NCBI GenBank assembly: GCA_021292165.1
Contig: CM037877.1
Span: forward strand, 204,270,715 to 204,334,714
Direction: 5' to 3'
From: Shinisaurus crocodilurus
Taxonomy: Eukaryota; Chordata; Lepidosauria; Squamata; Shinisauridae
DNA: 64,000 nucleotides
Position numbers and translations under genes: made by a program. Each line of letters begins with the position of its first letter. Positions within the stretch are counted from its first letter, which is position 1. The notes below the pieces were generated by a model that saw only the letters and a list, made by a program, of their open reading frames with translations, made no database searches and was not told where the DNA came from. Of this stretch, positions 45,634-56,720 are shown piece after piece.

Positions 45634-47090
45634 TCAGGCGAGTAAGATTGTCTTCCAGGATAATTTTTTTGTTTGTTTGTTTGTTTGTTTACAAAAAGGA
45701 GATTTTAAAAGGAGGAAAATTCTAAAGAAAATTGTGTAGACTCTAGCGATGGGTCCGTAAGTGACTGTGGAGGCCAATTCTAGATCCACACAGCTTCCCA
45801 CAGTGAGGACACAGGTTACCAGATGGAAGATGGTCCTGTAAAGGATTCATTTGATGTGCTTTTCGCTTAGCACGTTTCTCCCTTTCACCTTGCACTCGGG
45901 CTTCTTCAAAGTCCATAGAACCTTTGTGAAAGGCCAACCTCCAGTTAGATCATTCATGGGCCAGAGCTTCCCAGTTTTTGATGTTTATATTGCATTTTTT
46001 TAGATTAGCCTTAAGAACATCTTTAAACCTCTTATATTGACCACCGATATTCCGCTTTCCATCCTTAAGTTGGGAATAAAGTAACTGCTTTGGGAGACGG
46101 CAGTCAGGAATTCGAACAACATGACCGGTCCACTGAAGTTGGCATTGAAGGATCATTTTTTCAACGCTAGTAGTCTTTGCTTCTTCCAGTACACTGACAT
46201 TTGTTCACCTATCTTCCCAAGTAATTCGCAGGATTTTCCGGAGGCAACGTTGATGAAATCTTTCAAGGAGTTGGAGGTGACGTTTATAGATAGTCCATGT
46301 TTCGCAGGCATACAATAAAGTTGGTAATACAATGGCTTCATAAACTAGTGTTTTGGTCTTCTTACAAATATCCCAATCCTCGAACACTCTATGTTTTATT
46401 CGAGAAAACACAGCACTTGCGGAGCTCAGATGATGCTGGATTTCACTGTCAATGTTAGCTGTAACAGAAAGATAGCTGCCAAGATAGAGAAAATGATCGA
46501 CATTTTCCAGTATTGTCCCGCCAAGCTGGATAGATGGCATCACCAAAGGGTTAGCTTGCACTTGCTGATGAAGCACTTTGGTTTTTTTGATGTTAAGTGA
46601 GAGACCAAGTTTTCCGTATGCTTCTGCAAAAGCATTTAGGATAGTTTGGAGATCATCCTCTGAATGTGCGGAGACCACATTATCATCAGCATACTGAAGT
46701 TCCACAATGGAGGTTGTAATTACCTTACTTTTTGCTTTCAGCCTGCTGAGATTAAAAAGCTTTCCATCTGTTCGATATATAATTCCCACACCAGTGGGAA
46801 GTTTCCCCTCGACAAGATGTAAAATCATGGCAATGAAAATAGTAAATAATGTTGGGGCGACAACACATTCCTGTTTAACACCTGATCCCACTTTAAATGG
46901 AGCACCATGAGAGCCGTTGTTGTCCAAGACCGTAGCCGTCATGTTGTCATGGAGAAGTCACAAGATATTCACAAATTTTGGGGGGCATCCAATTTTCATA
47001 AGGATAGTCCAGAGAGCTGTTCAGTCTACAGTATCAAAGGCCTTAGCAAGATCGATAAATGCCATATAAAGGGGTTGATTTTGCTCCCGG
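45531..47090 (-). pseudogene. LINE reverse transcriptase with C-terminal zinc finger
   Basis: Minus-strand, 5'-truncated non-LTR retrotransposon. In order: 'YMAFIDLAKAFDTVD' (about 47065-47020), then 46942-46205 with 'PFKVGSGVKQ', the catalytic 'ELQYADDNVV' and 'LLYACETWTIYKRHLQLLE'. Next comes 46156-45950 with 'LQWTGHVVRIPDCRLPKQ', and last 45800-45743 with a C2H2 zinc finger (C-x2-C-x12-H-x3-H) just before the stop. Frames are broken between these blocks. The 3' UTR ends 'cttactcgcctgactg' followed by (AAT)n, and this end is duplicated (45580-45595 and 45631-45646). Not CR1 or L2; I could not assign the clade. Confidence 0.85.

Positions 47091-47145
<55 letters not shown>
47091..47145. repeat. 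(ATT)n microsatellite
   Basis: About 18 att units at the 5' truncation point of the LINE. Confidence 0.95.
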
Positions 47146-47146
<1 letters not shown>

Positions 47147-47504
47147 CATGTGCATGGCACAGAGTGACAAACTAAAAGATGGGTCCCTGCCCTGGGGTGC
47201 TTACAATCTAAAATTCAATGCAGGAGGAGACAACAAAAGGAAGGTGCAGGAAGATGTGTTCTGTTCAGCTACACATGGTTAGGCTTAATTTTAGTGGGGG
47301 ATGAGTTTTGCAGAAGAGGTTGGTTTTTTGAGGAGGGATTTATAAGAAGAGAGATGGCATCATATAGATGTTCTGGGAGTTTTAGGCACTCAGCAGACAT
47401 CAGATACATTGGAGGAAGGTGGGCTGAAGGCAGGCTGGAGGCTGACAAGCCAGAGGAAGGTAGGCTGAAAACAGGTGTGAAACAGGATGGGGATAAGTTG
47501 GAGG
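47146..47504. repeat. LINE/SINE 3'-end-like repeat, then unique DNA
   Basis: 47146-47290 is minus-strand 'tgtaagcaccccagggcagg'-type repeat. The rest is unrecognised, with a short repeated 'ggctgaaggcagg' / 'ggctgaaaacagg' motif. Confidence 0.4.
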
Positions 47505-48162
47505 TGTTGTGATATGTATCACTTCACCAGCTGTAGCACACTGTTTACACATGGAAAGAACAGAATGGCTGTAAACAAGTTTGTTATGTCTTTCTGGGTT
47601 CTCGTGTTTTTCGCATGGGAAGCCTAGACCGTGGGAGCATTATGAGCTAGTCACATGGTTTGTATGTTCTGATGACGTGCTAACTTGTTTTCTGTCTGAA
47701 GCCATCTTAGAGAGAGGCAGGACTGCTTTCTCTCTTCTCCTTTGTTCTTCTTGCTGGACTTTTGTCACTGCAACAATGTAACTTCTTTGCTGAGGTGGAG
47801 TGAAGCTCAACTTACTCCACTGGATGTAATGCTTGCTATGCATTTATACTCTGCACATGGACTGTAACTAGGAAATGTATACTCTGTAGAACTTTACTTG
47901 CAAAGTGAATAAACAGGTAGAATTAGACCTGTGGTGTTTCCTGACTCCATGGATTAATCTGCAAACAGGGAAGCTGGAAGCAAGTTGGATTACAGGCAGG
48001 CTGGGCTGGCATCTTCACAACACGCTGCACGCTGCGTAAAGGGGGGAGCTGAGATCTGGAAGGTCTGTGTGTGGAATAACAGGCCTCTGCTAGCACACAG
48101 ACAGGATTTTAAATCTCCCATGCGCACACGCACTCTGCTGCTCACGCACACACGCACCAACA
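47505..48162 (+). mobile_element. solo LTR with 5-bp target duplication
   Basis: 658 bp, begins TGTTGTG and ends CACCAACA, with direct repeats 'ggagg' at 47500-47504 and 48163-48167. It carries the polyadenylation signal 'aataaa' at 47908-47913. Related to 13273-13905. No retroviral coding region is nearby, so it is a recombined solo LTR. Confidence 0.9.
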
Positions 48163-48279
48163 GGAGGTGGGCAAAAGACAAGCCAGTTGGGGAGACAACG
48201 GCTGGAACTCTGCAGACTGAGGATCGAGTAGCCTTTCTGAGACAAAAGTCTTCATATCCCTGATTGCCCAGACCAGGGG

Positions 48280-48500
48280 AATAAGAACATAAGGAAAGCT
48301 ATGCTGGATCAGACCAAGGTCTATGTAGTCCAGCATTCTGTTCACACAGTGGCCAATCAGCTGCCCTAATAGGAATCCCACAAGTAGGACATGAGTGCAA
48401 TAGCACCCTCCCAGTCATGTTCCCCAGCAACTGGTTTACATACCGTAGGCATACCGTGTCTGTTACTGAATGTAGCATATAGCCATCAGGACTAGTAGCC
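48280..48500 (-). mobile_element. CR1-type LINE 3' end
   Basis: Minus-strand copy of the 3' UTR seen at 35260-35457: 'agaatgctggactacatag', 'cttggtctgatccagcatag' and 'ttatgttctta'. Confidence 0.75.
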
Positions 48501-48960
48501 ATTGGTAGCAGAGGTGTTAAAACAATACTTCAACATCCTCAGCAAAAACAAAACACAAAAACAATCTTGCTCAACTCAATGCAGTCATATATCGTCCTCT
48601 TTCCTACCTGACTGGGCTGTTCTGAATGACTTGTGTCCATGTCTAGGTAGTGCAGCATTGCAGAACTTTGCTCACTTCTGGCGAATAATATTTTTATGAC
48701 AGGCAAGTAAAATGTTATTAGTTTTCCTTTCATCATTATTGTAAAAGAGTAGCTGAAGAGATTCTGCACCTCAACGGGTAAATTTTCCACATGACTTTTG
48801 CAAGGCCGAGGTAGATAAATATTCATTGCATTGATCATCATAATAAATGTCTTCCAGGTACATGATTCCATTCTCTTCCCAGCATGCTTTGCAAGCTGGA
48901 TGTGCTCCATTTATTATTAGGTTCTGCTAGATTCCCCCAGCCAAAGCAGTTTTCTTGTCC
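48501..48960. promoter_or_regulatory. candidate conserved non-coding block
   Basis: Complex, AT-rich and repeat-free sequence with 'gataaatattcattgcattg' and several homeodomain-like cores. Possible enhancer upstream of GRM4, by inference only. Confidence 0.25.
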
Positions 48961-49230
48961 TCAGCATGCAGAGAGATAGTCCAGAGCCAATGGAAAAAAT
49001 ATGACAGGAAGTCCAGTGGACAATGTTAGGAAGACCGAGGATGCCCATTTTACAGTTGTGAAACTGAGGCACAAATAAATGAAGGTCTCATGAACCCTGC
49101 ATCACAAACTAAGAAAAACATTCCAATGTGCCTGATGCTCAGTGTTTCCTTTCAAGGTCATCCTTCATTCAAGTACACTGTCCCAATCTGAATCTTTGTT
49201 GGAAATCAGGTAGGTGTTTGTCTGTCCCAG
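48961..49230. other. no gene recognised
   Basis: Unique flank of the nested MITE/LTR. Confidence 0.4.
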
Positions 49231-49968
49231 CCTTCCCCAACCTGGTGCCCTCCAAATGTGTTGGACTGCAACTCCCTGTCAAGGTTCCGCTACTGCAGGG
49301 ACCCCTTAACCTTCCTTTGGGAGATCTCTGCCTCTCCTCAAAGCCCCTCTCGTTCTAGGAGATCAAGTCCTTTTACAGCTTCTAATAGCATGGGTGTAGG
49401 CTGTAGACGTGGTGAATAAGACGCTCCAAACTCTCAGGGTAAACAACAACACTTTACTTATAATTTTTGGGTATTTACTTAATAGAATGGTTATAATTCA
49501 AAAGCAAGTATGATAAAATAAAACAAACAAACAAACAATCCACCGTTCTCTAGTTAAACTTCAGACTACCTATTTGCTATGCAGCCAGTTTCTCTTTCTC
49601 TCTCTCTCCTTCTCTCTGCTGTTTCTCTGCTGCTGCTTCTGGCTCTCTCTCTCAGCACACTGACTGCTAGCTGACCACACCCCACATATATAGCCTTCCC
49701 AGGAATGGAAGGTTATAATCATGTGACTTTGAATAGGAGAACTAATTCTTAACTTCTATTGGGTAAACTAAAACTCTCAAACTCCCACTCCCATCCAAGT
49801 GTTTGGACCTTCAGGCTTCAACAAACTGAAGCCTGTGTAGGCCTCAACAAACCCAATCCTGTGTAGGCCTCAATCCCTCACACTCCCATGACTCCCAAGA
49901 GATTCCCAGGGAATCATGGAAGTTGAGTCCAACACATCTCAGGGGGGGCACCTGGTTGAGAAAGTTGG
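49231..49968. mobile_element. small hAT-like MITE split by an LTR
   Basis: Left arm 49231-49276 ('ccttccccaacctggtgccc', 'ggactgcaactccc'). Right arm 49883-49968 ('ctcccatgactccc', 'gggcacctggttgag'). Removing the LTR and one 'ctccc' restores a normal family member. Confidence 0.85.
49277..49882 (-). mobile_element. solo LTR nested in MITE
   Basis: 606 bp, TGTC...CACA, with perfect 5-bp duplication 'ctccc' (49272-49276 and 49883-49887). On the minus strand it has a TATA-like 'ctatatatgt' near 49690, so transcription probably runs minus. Internal CT-rich run at 49592-49660. Not obviously related to the other LTRs. Confidence 0.85.
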
Positions 49969-50430
49969 TCTATCCATAATATAAGCACAACTTCCCATAA
50001 GAAGTGTGGATCATGGAATTGTACGGCTATAAATTAACCAGACAGGTCTATTTCCCTACCATTTTGGCAGAGTCAATTACATGCAAATCATCTCTAGTAG
50101 CTGTTGTCCCTATTTTTAATGGCATCCAACAGAGAGAGTTCACATACTTTGTTGGTAAACTGATCTTCTACCCAAACATTCTTATGAAAAGACAATGCTT
50201 GATATTAACCTAATCTGTCCCCTTATGAATTAAGTCTATCATTTTACTTATCACCCCTGACTTCCCTGTGGAACCTAGGATCATGGAACAGAATCTGAAT
50301 TCCTCAAAAACATGTGGTATATATGCATGTATTTTTAAAATGTGCTTCTACTCTTGTGTTTTAGGGATGTGCTTAAAAACAGCCATTGTTACTAGTATTC
50401 AACATCTGATTAAGAACCACTGCTCTAGGT

Positions 50431-50529
50431 CAGTGTTCTCCGACCTTGGGTCCCCAGATGTTTTTGGCCTACAACTCCCAGCATGCCCCAGCCAGCAAAC
50501 ATCTGGGGACCCAAGGTTGGAGAACACTG
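50431..50529. mobile_element. hAT MITE (CAGTGTTCTCC type)
   Basis: 99 bp. Termini 'cagtgttctccgaccttggg' and 'caaggttggagaacactg'. Flanks 'ctctaggt' / 'acctaggc' match at 5 of 8 bases. Confidence 0.8.
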
Positions 50530-50990
50530 ACCTAGGCAGATATGTGATATACTGAAGACTTAGAGAAGCCTTCACCAAGCTAGTGTCTTCCAGATGTTTG
50601 GGACTGTGGGATGTTTACAATCAAAACCATAGAGTAATGTTTAGCCACAAGGAGGCCTGATAAGAGTTTTCCTGAACATTCCCAGAGAGGACTCTATGAG
50701 ACAAATTCCCTTGTGTCCTCTGGCAGGAAGTGGGCGTGGCTTATTGCTTCTCTTCTTCCTCCCCCTCCCCCCCACACGCAGAGACTTGAATCTTGGAAAT
50801 CATTGTGGTAGTGATGTAAAATCTTGCTCCTGATCTCTGAGCTTGTTGCTCAGAGATCCAATTAACCTAGATGAATGAGTATTTTGCAACTGTACATATC
50901 TTTTTGTCTGCCTGAAGTTGAACTGCAATATCTGAGTGAGTAAATTTTATTTTTAACCTTTACAAGACTGTTTGTCTGATTGGTATTTTA
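50530..50990. other. no gene recognised
   Basis: Unique-looking. A hAT-family scrap ('accaagctagtgtcttccag') lies at about 50574-50595. Confidence 0.45.
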
Positions 50991-51204
50991 TGTTGGACTG
51001 GGAGTCGGGAGATCCGGGTTCTAGTCCCCGCTCGGCCATGAAACTCACTGGGTGACTTTGGGCCAGTCACTGACTCTCAGCCTAACCTACCTCACAGGGT
51101 TGTTGTGGGGATAAAGTGGAGAGGAGGAAGAGGATTATGTAAGTCACCTTGGGTTCCTTGCAGGAAAAAAGGTGGGGTATAAATCTAATAAATAAATAAA
51201 TAAA
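50991..51204 (+). mobile_element. tRNA-derived SINE, well preserved
   Basis: Lacks the first ~20 bases of the head, then has 'gagatccgggttctagtccc' (B box) and 'aaactcactgggtgactttg'. The tail is 'gtcaccttgggttccttgca', 'aaaaaaggtggggtataaat', (aata)n. Least diverged copy of its family here. Confidence 0.9.
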
Positions 51205-51309
51205 TCTGCTATAACAGGCAGATCCAAGCTTCCAATTAAAGCTGAAAAGGGACTAACTCTGCTACTCTTGCAAACGCGGGAAAAGAGGGATAATATCACA
51301 AATACAAGG

Positions 51310-51399
51310 ACTACAACTCCTAGCATTCCTGCACATTGGCCATGCTGGCTGGGGCTGATGGGAGTTGAAGTCCAAAACATCAGGGAGGAAGGTTGGGGA
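51310..51399. mobile_element. small hAT-like MITE, left end lost
   Basis: 'ctacaactcctagcattcct' core and right terminus 'ggaaggttggggaagg'. Followed by (ac)n at 51425-51448. Confidence 0.7.
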
Positions 51400-51448
51400 A
51401 GGATGTCTTGGAGGGCACAGAAATACACACACACACACACACACACCA

Positions 51449-52261
51449 TCCTGTGGAGCTCTACACAATACCCATATGGTATGGACTCATTTACTTTCCT
51501 CCCTTCTTTCATATGTGTAAATCTTAAAATATGTAATCACATCCTTATTGTTTCAACAAGCATACTGTTTTCAACTCAATTTTGCAATGTAGCATTTGCT
51601 GCTATAATACTCCGCAGGTGACATGGAGAAAGGAAAAGAGCAAAGCAACAGGAACTGCTTCTTTCACAGTGCAATTCAGCATAGGTAAAGGGTATGATTT
51701 GAGCATTAACCTGAATGAAATTATCCATTGCATGAAATTAACCAAAACAAATTCAGGGCTTTTCATTTGGTCTTGATGGTGAGGAAATCTTGAGTTGAAC
51801 TCTTTGGTGTGGTGACTGGTCTTGCCTTGTTTTCTAGCATTGTCTCTTGAGATGGTGGATTCCCCCCAAAATGGATTGAGCAGAGATATGTGTGCAATAA
51901 CCTTAAGGCATGTTGAAGCTTTCAAAAGATTGGCCACCACACCCAAAGCATGTTGCAATAGCTTCAACACAATATAAAAATGTGCACATGAATTAGCCCT
52001 TAGAAGGGAGGTGATTGAGATTTTCTCCAGTAGGGTGTCCCCCCCCCCCATGTGTATTTTCCCTCAGGCACAGCTGATCGAAGCAAGCAGGCCAAGAATC
52101 ACAATTTGATCCACCACTGACTTGGACTAATCCCCACCCATCCCCTCCCATTTAGAACTGCTTCAGGCCTTCCTAGAAGCTGGAAAATAATCTCAGATCA
52201 GTTGGGAAATAATATATGTATTTATTAAAAAAAAAAAAAAAGTCTGCCAGTTTCTGCTCTC
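51449..52261. other. no gene recognised
   Basis: Unique-looking DNA with C and A runs (52039-52049, 52225-52240). A 149-codon minus frame at 51602-52051 has no recognisable family. Confidence 0.4.
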
Positions 52262-52870
52262 ACATTACTACTACTACTACTATTATTATTATTATCATCA
52301 TCATCATCATCATCTATATACCACTCTACATCTAAATAGATTCCGGAGTGGTGAACAATAAAATACAAAAGGAATAAACCACAATATTAATAGTTTTAGC
52401 AAAATTAACCATTTTGAAAACAGTACCAATAAAAATTGGCTGATCAGTTGGGGAAGGCTTGTTAAAATAGAAATGTCTTCAGCAGGCACTGGTAACAAAC
52501 AATGTTGGGGCCTGCTGGACATCCAGAGGCAGGGAGTTCCACAGAGAGGGAGCCACCACAGTGAAGGCTCTACTCCAGCTGGATTCCAACCAGGCCTTAG
52601 GGCCATGCAGAACCACCAGGAGCACCTCATCTGATCACCTCATTGACCAGGCAGGTTGATAAGGGAGAAGGCACTCTCTCAAGTATCCTGATCTCAAGTT
52701 GTTTAGGGCTTTATATAGTAGTAACAAAACCTTAAACCTGGCCCGGTAGCAAATAGGCAGCCAGTGCAGTTCCCTCAGCAAAGGAGTTATATGCTGGAAA
52801 GAGGCAGCTCCTGACAACAGCCGAACTGCTACATTCTGCACTAGCTCCAGCTTCTACAGCAGCCTTAAGG
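52262..52870 (-). pseudogene. L2 LINE C-terminus and 3' end
   Basis: Minus-strand translation across frames: 'AVRLLSGAASFQHITPLLR' and 'ELHWLPICYRARFKVL', then 'LWNSLPLDVQQAPTLF'. This is followed by a 3' UTR ending 'ggtatatagatgatgatgat' and (aat)n/(agt)n. Frameshifts are present. Confidence 0.8.
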
Positions 52871-53399
52871 GTGGCTCTCACATCAGGTTTCATCCCTATA
52901 GATCACTGTGGCAGTTTGTAAGCTGGTGAACTGGTCATGATGAATTCCACCAACAGTAGCAGATGAGGCCCTGCAATGAACCTTTTTTTATTATTATTTA
53001 ACCTTTATTTATTTATTTATTTTATTTCAAACCTGCCTTCACAAGTGGCAGCTTACAACAAACAAGGTAAAAACAAAACAATTGAAATAATAAAAAACAA
53101 CATCAGATTAAAGGCATATCTACGGGGCTAACAATAAGACCAATAAAAAGCTTGACAGAATTTTTAAAAAAGAAAAGAAAAAAAGTATTTAGGGAACATT
53201 TAAAGCAGGGCTGGGCAACTTTCAGGGGCCTGAGAGCCACACACACACACAGGCTGCACTCCTGCCAGTACACCACCGAAATTTGGCAGAGTGGTAAACC
53301 GCTACAGAGGCTTATGACAAATTTAGCTTTGTTTAGTGTGGGGGTCACCTACTGAAAAAAACCTGTCCACCCACCAACCAGATCAGCCTTCATGGTGGG
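52871..53399. other. no gene; simple repeats and hAT scrap
   Basis: Contains (tta)n at 53005-53030. 53206-53260 looks like a hAT terminus ('gcagggctgggcaactttca'). Confidence 0.4.
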
Positions 53400-53850
53400 T
53401 CAGACAGAAGGGCCTTTGAGGCCAATCTTAGGGCCTGGGCAGGTTCATATGGGTGCAGGTAGTTCTGCAAATCCTGGTCCCAAATGATTAAGAGCTTTAA
53501 AGGCCAAAGGCTTGAAAACAGAAGGGGGACATATGGCTCTCCAGATGTTGGCGGACTGCAACTCCCATCAGCCCTAGTCAACATAGCCAATATCAAACCA
53601 CCTAAACACCACCGCCACCATACACACACAAGCATTCCAGCAGCTGAATTTAGTAGTCGCTGAAGTTTGCAGACCGTCTTTAAATGCAGTCTTATGTAGA
53701 GAGCATTAAAGTTGTCTAGATGTATCCAGCGTATCTGTAATGGAGGTCGGGTCTGCTTTATGCAGATAGAGACACAGTTGGCAAACTGGTAAAAGGCACT
53801 CCTAGCCACCGATGTTGCTGGGTCTAGGAAAAACCCCAAACAGTGCACCT
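53400..53850 (-). pseudogene. L2 LINE fragment with MITE scrap inside
   Basis: Minus strand: 'LGFFLDPATS', 'SVARSAFYQF' and 'NALYIRLHLKTVCKLQRLL' are the L2 region after the catalytic motif. A truncated hAT MITE (53525-53590, 'ctctccagatgttggcggac') interrupts it. Confidence 0.75.
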
Positions 53851-54166
53851 CATATTAGCCACATATTGACCACTCAGATAAAACCTGAGAAAGCAAATAA
53901 GAGTTCCTCTGATGGCCACCAGATTTTAGGACTACCTGGAAAAAATATATATTCTATTGCTCATCCAGACAATAGAAACTAAAATCCTGATCAAGTGGCA
54001 CAAAGGAGTTGATTCAGAACTTTTTGGACCAAATCCATAAACAAACTGAATTATATAGTTCCCTCTGAACAGAATACTATGGGATTAAGACAACCCAAAA
54101 ATTACCAGTTCAGTGTATAAAAGTTATTATCAAAGCACACTGCAGTTTTGGACAGTAAGGAAGTAT
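53851..54166. other. no gene recognised
   Basis: Unique-looking. Confidence 0.4.
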
Positions 54167-54345
54167 GTGGCATTGTGGATAGTGTTGAACCAGGGTTCAA
54201 AACTCTACCTGGCTCTGAAATTAACTGGGCAGCCTTGGGCAAGTCATTCTCTCTAGGCCTGACTTTCCTCATAGGGATGTTGTGTGACCCACAACACAAC
54301 TTGTAGTAATAAAATGAGATGATCCCGGGGTGCTCTGAGTTTCAT
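54167..54345 (+). mobile_element. tRNA-derived SINE, old copy
   Basis: 'tgtggcattgtggatagtgt' and 'aaccagggttcaaaactcta' give A and B boxes, then 'ccttgggcaagtcattctct' and 'cctcatagggatgttgtgt'. The tail is lost. Confidence 0.7.
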
Positions 54346-54629
54346 GGAGGCAGAGTGGAATACACATGTGATCAGTGAATAAACAGTGCCTCCTTAGGAC
54401 ATGGCTACATATCTCATCAGCACATGAGAAGAGAAAGAAAATCTGCCTGATGAGTGGACCAATGCAGAATGTGCAACTCCAGTGAATATCTTCTCAAAAT
54501 ATTACAATAGAGGAAAGCTCTATTCTGCATTAGTCAGTCACGTGGTTTCAGCACAGCAATGGATTTGAAACACAAGTATACAAAAGACACATGCTCAAAA
54601 TGTAAGGAAGACTTTGCCTCTGCTTAGAG
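54346..54629. other. no gene recognised
   Basis: Unique flank. Confidence 0.4.
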
Positions 54630-54765
54630 GAGGGGTGGGCAACTTATGGCCCTCCAGATGTTGTTGGACTGCAACTCCCATAATCCCTCACCATTGGCTA
54701 TGCTGGCTAGGGCTGATGGGAGTTGTAGGCCAAAAACATCTGGGGACCCAAGGTTGGAGAACACT
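54630..54765. mobile_element. hAT MITE with mismatched halves
   Basis: The left half is of the 'aggggtgggcaacttatggc' subfamily, as at 29800. The right half, 'ggggacccaaggttggagaa' then 'cactg', is of the subfamily at 30041 and 50431. The two termini are not inverse of each other. Flanks 'gcttagag' / 'atctagag' match at 5 of 8 bases. Confidence 0.8.
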
Positions 54766-55368
54766 GATCTAGAGGGTCAAAATGGCCACCTCCGGGTTAG
54801 AGGATTAGTAGTATGTAAACTATGCTTCATGAATGTGCCTATGGATACAGATTTCCTTGGTTGGGGTAGCAAGTGCCAGCTCACCTCCTGTATGAATACT
54901 GTCTTTGCAAAAAAGATACCATAATCCCCAGTCAGGGGGAATGGATCTAGTGCCCATAGCCCCAACAGGTAGCGCTGATGGTAGTTGCCCATGCTTAAGA
55001 AGCACAGAGTGGGGACACAGCTCTCTGTGTAGAGAGATGGCTAGAACTCTGGATTGCCTCAATGGGGTCTCTGGTTAGGTGTCTTCTACATGGGGCCCAA
55101 AACATGTTTGTCTAATCTTTAATACAACATCCAGTATTTTTGAGTGTACCCTTGAGAAGTGGGGTGGGCGAAGAGTCATTTAAATAATGTGTCACCAGTT
55201 CAGAGTAAAAGTGCGTTGTGTGTGTGTTATCATTGAACATTGCATTTTTTGTAGCGGAGGAATATCCCTGTTCATCTAACTGCTTACAGAGTCTTGTGAT
55301 GTCGGTTACAGCCAGAAGCCCTGGGCGTTGAGCAAAAAAAGGATGAGTCAGCAAAGTATGTAGTGTTA
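54766..55368. other. no gene recognised
   Basis: Unique-looking. Ends in the left target copy of the large hAT. Confidence 0.4.
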
Positions 55369-55488
55369 GTCTATATCAGGGGTCTGCAACCTTTAAGACA
55401 AAAAGAGCCACTTGGACCCGTTTCCGAAGAAAAAAAAAACTGGGAGCCGCAAAACCATTGTGACATTGTGCCCCACATATAAAATGTA

Positions 55489-55572
55489 ATAATTTCCCCT
55501 ACCTATGCACCCAACATAATCCACCAGCGAGAGCTGGTGGATTATGTTGGGTGCATAGGTAGGGGAAATTAT
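55489..55572. repeat. perfect 40-bp inverted repeat, 4-bp loop
   Basis: The left arm (55489-55528) starts 'ataatttcccctacctatgc' and ends 'ccaccagc'. The right arm (55533-55572) is its exact reverse complement, separated by 'gaga'. It can form a cruciform or RNA hairpin. Confidence 0.97.
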
Positions 55573-56059
55573 CAGCTGACGGATGATGGGGGTGTTGCTG
55601 GTGGATGATGGGATGCCACCAGCAACATCCCCCCCCCAAGCAGTAGCATCCCATCATCAGCACCATCCAGCAGTAGCACCCTCATCATCCACCAGAAACA
55701 CCCTCCATGTGGTAATAGCACCCCTCATCATCCATCAGCAGGATTTGCTGGTGGATGATGGGGGTGCTACTGCTGGGGGGAGGGTGTTGCTGGTGGATGA
55801 TGAGGGTGCTACTCAGGCCTGTCTTTAATGTGGGGCAAAAGGGGCAGCTGCAACAGCTGGAGGCACCCTGATTGGGAAACAGAGCACTTCCCCCTACCCT
55901 GGGGCTCTTTAGCTGTTGCACAACTACAACGCCCAGCATGCCCGGATAGCCAAAGGCCTACCTGCCTCCTCGCCTGCTTGTGCTCTCCGCGGCGAGCCGG
56001 CCGCGCTGGTCCCTCGACACGCTGGACCCCGCGCTATGTTTTTGGCGGGGGGGGGAACT

Positions 56060-56720
56060 TTGGCGCGTGCAGGAGCCCTCCTCTCTTCTGCCACTCACCC
56101 GCTTGCGTCCCTGCTGCCCGGGGGGGGGTGCTGCTGCCGCGCCAAAGTTCCCCCGCCCCGCCAAAGTTCCCCCGCCAAAATCATAGCGCGGGGGTCCAGC
56201 GCGCTGAAGCAGCTGGATGTGACGCGGCGGTGGCGGCTTCAATGGCTCTGGCATTGACTCCGCCGGCGCCGGCGGCAGCTAGAGCGGCGTGGAGAACGCT
56301 CCGCACCGCTCAGAAGAGCGAAATCGGGCTGCCCCCGCCAACAGAATCAGGCCATATGTGAGGCGGCAGCAAAGTTTTTTGCGGAGTAGGCAGCCTTGTC
56401 CTGCTCTCCTCTCTTCCGCTGCCTGCCTGCTCGTGTCCCTGCTGCCGGGGGGGGGGGAGGGTACCACCGCCGCACCAACATTTTTGCGAGCGTGCAGGAG
56501 CCCTCCTCTCTTCTGCCGCTCACCCGCTCGCGTCCCTGCTGCCCGGGGGGGGGGGTGTGCTGTCACCGCGCCAAAGTTTTTGCGAGCGTGCAGGAGCCCT
56601 CCTCTCTTCCACCGCCCGCCCGCTCGAGTCCCTGCTTTCGGGGAGAGGGGGTGCCGCTGCTGCTGCCAAGTTTTTTTCCCTGCAGGAGCCCTCCTCCTGT
56701 CTTCCACTGGAGCGGTTGGA
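56060..56720. repeat. GC-rich tandem repeats inside hAT
   Basis: 'gtgcaggagccctcctctct' followed by 'gctcgcgtccctgctgcc' and a long G run recurs near 56066, 56490 and 56587, with weaker copies near 56390 and 56680. The 56490 and 56587 copies are about 97 bp apart. Confidence 0.85.
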
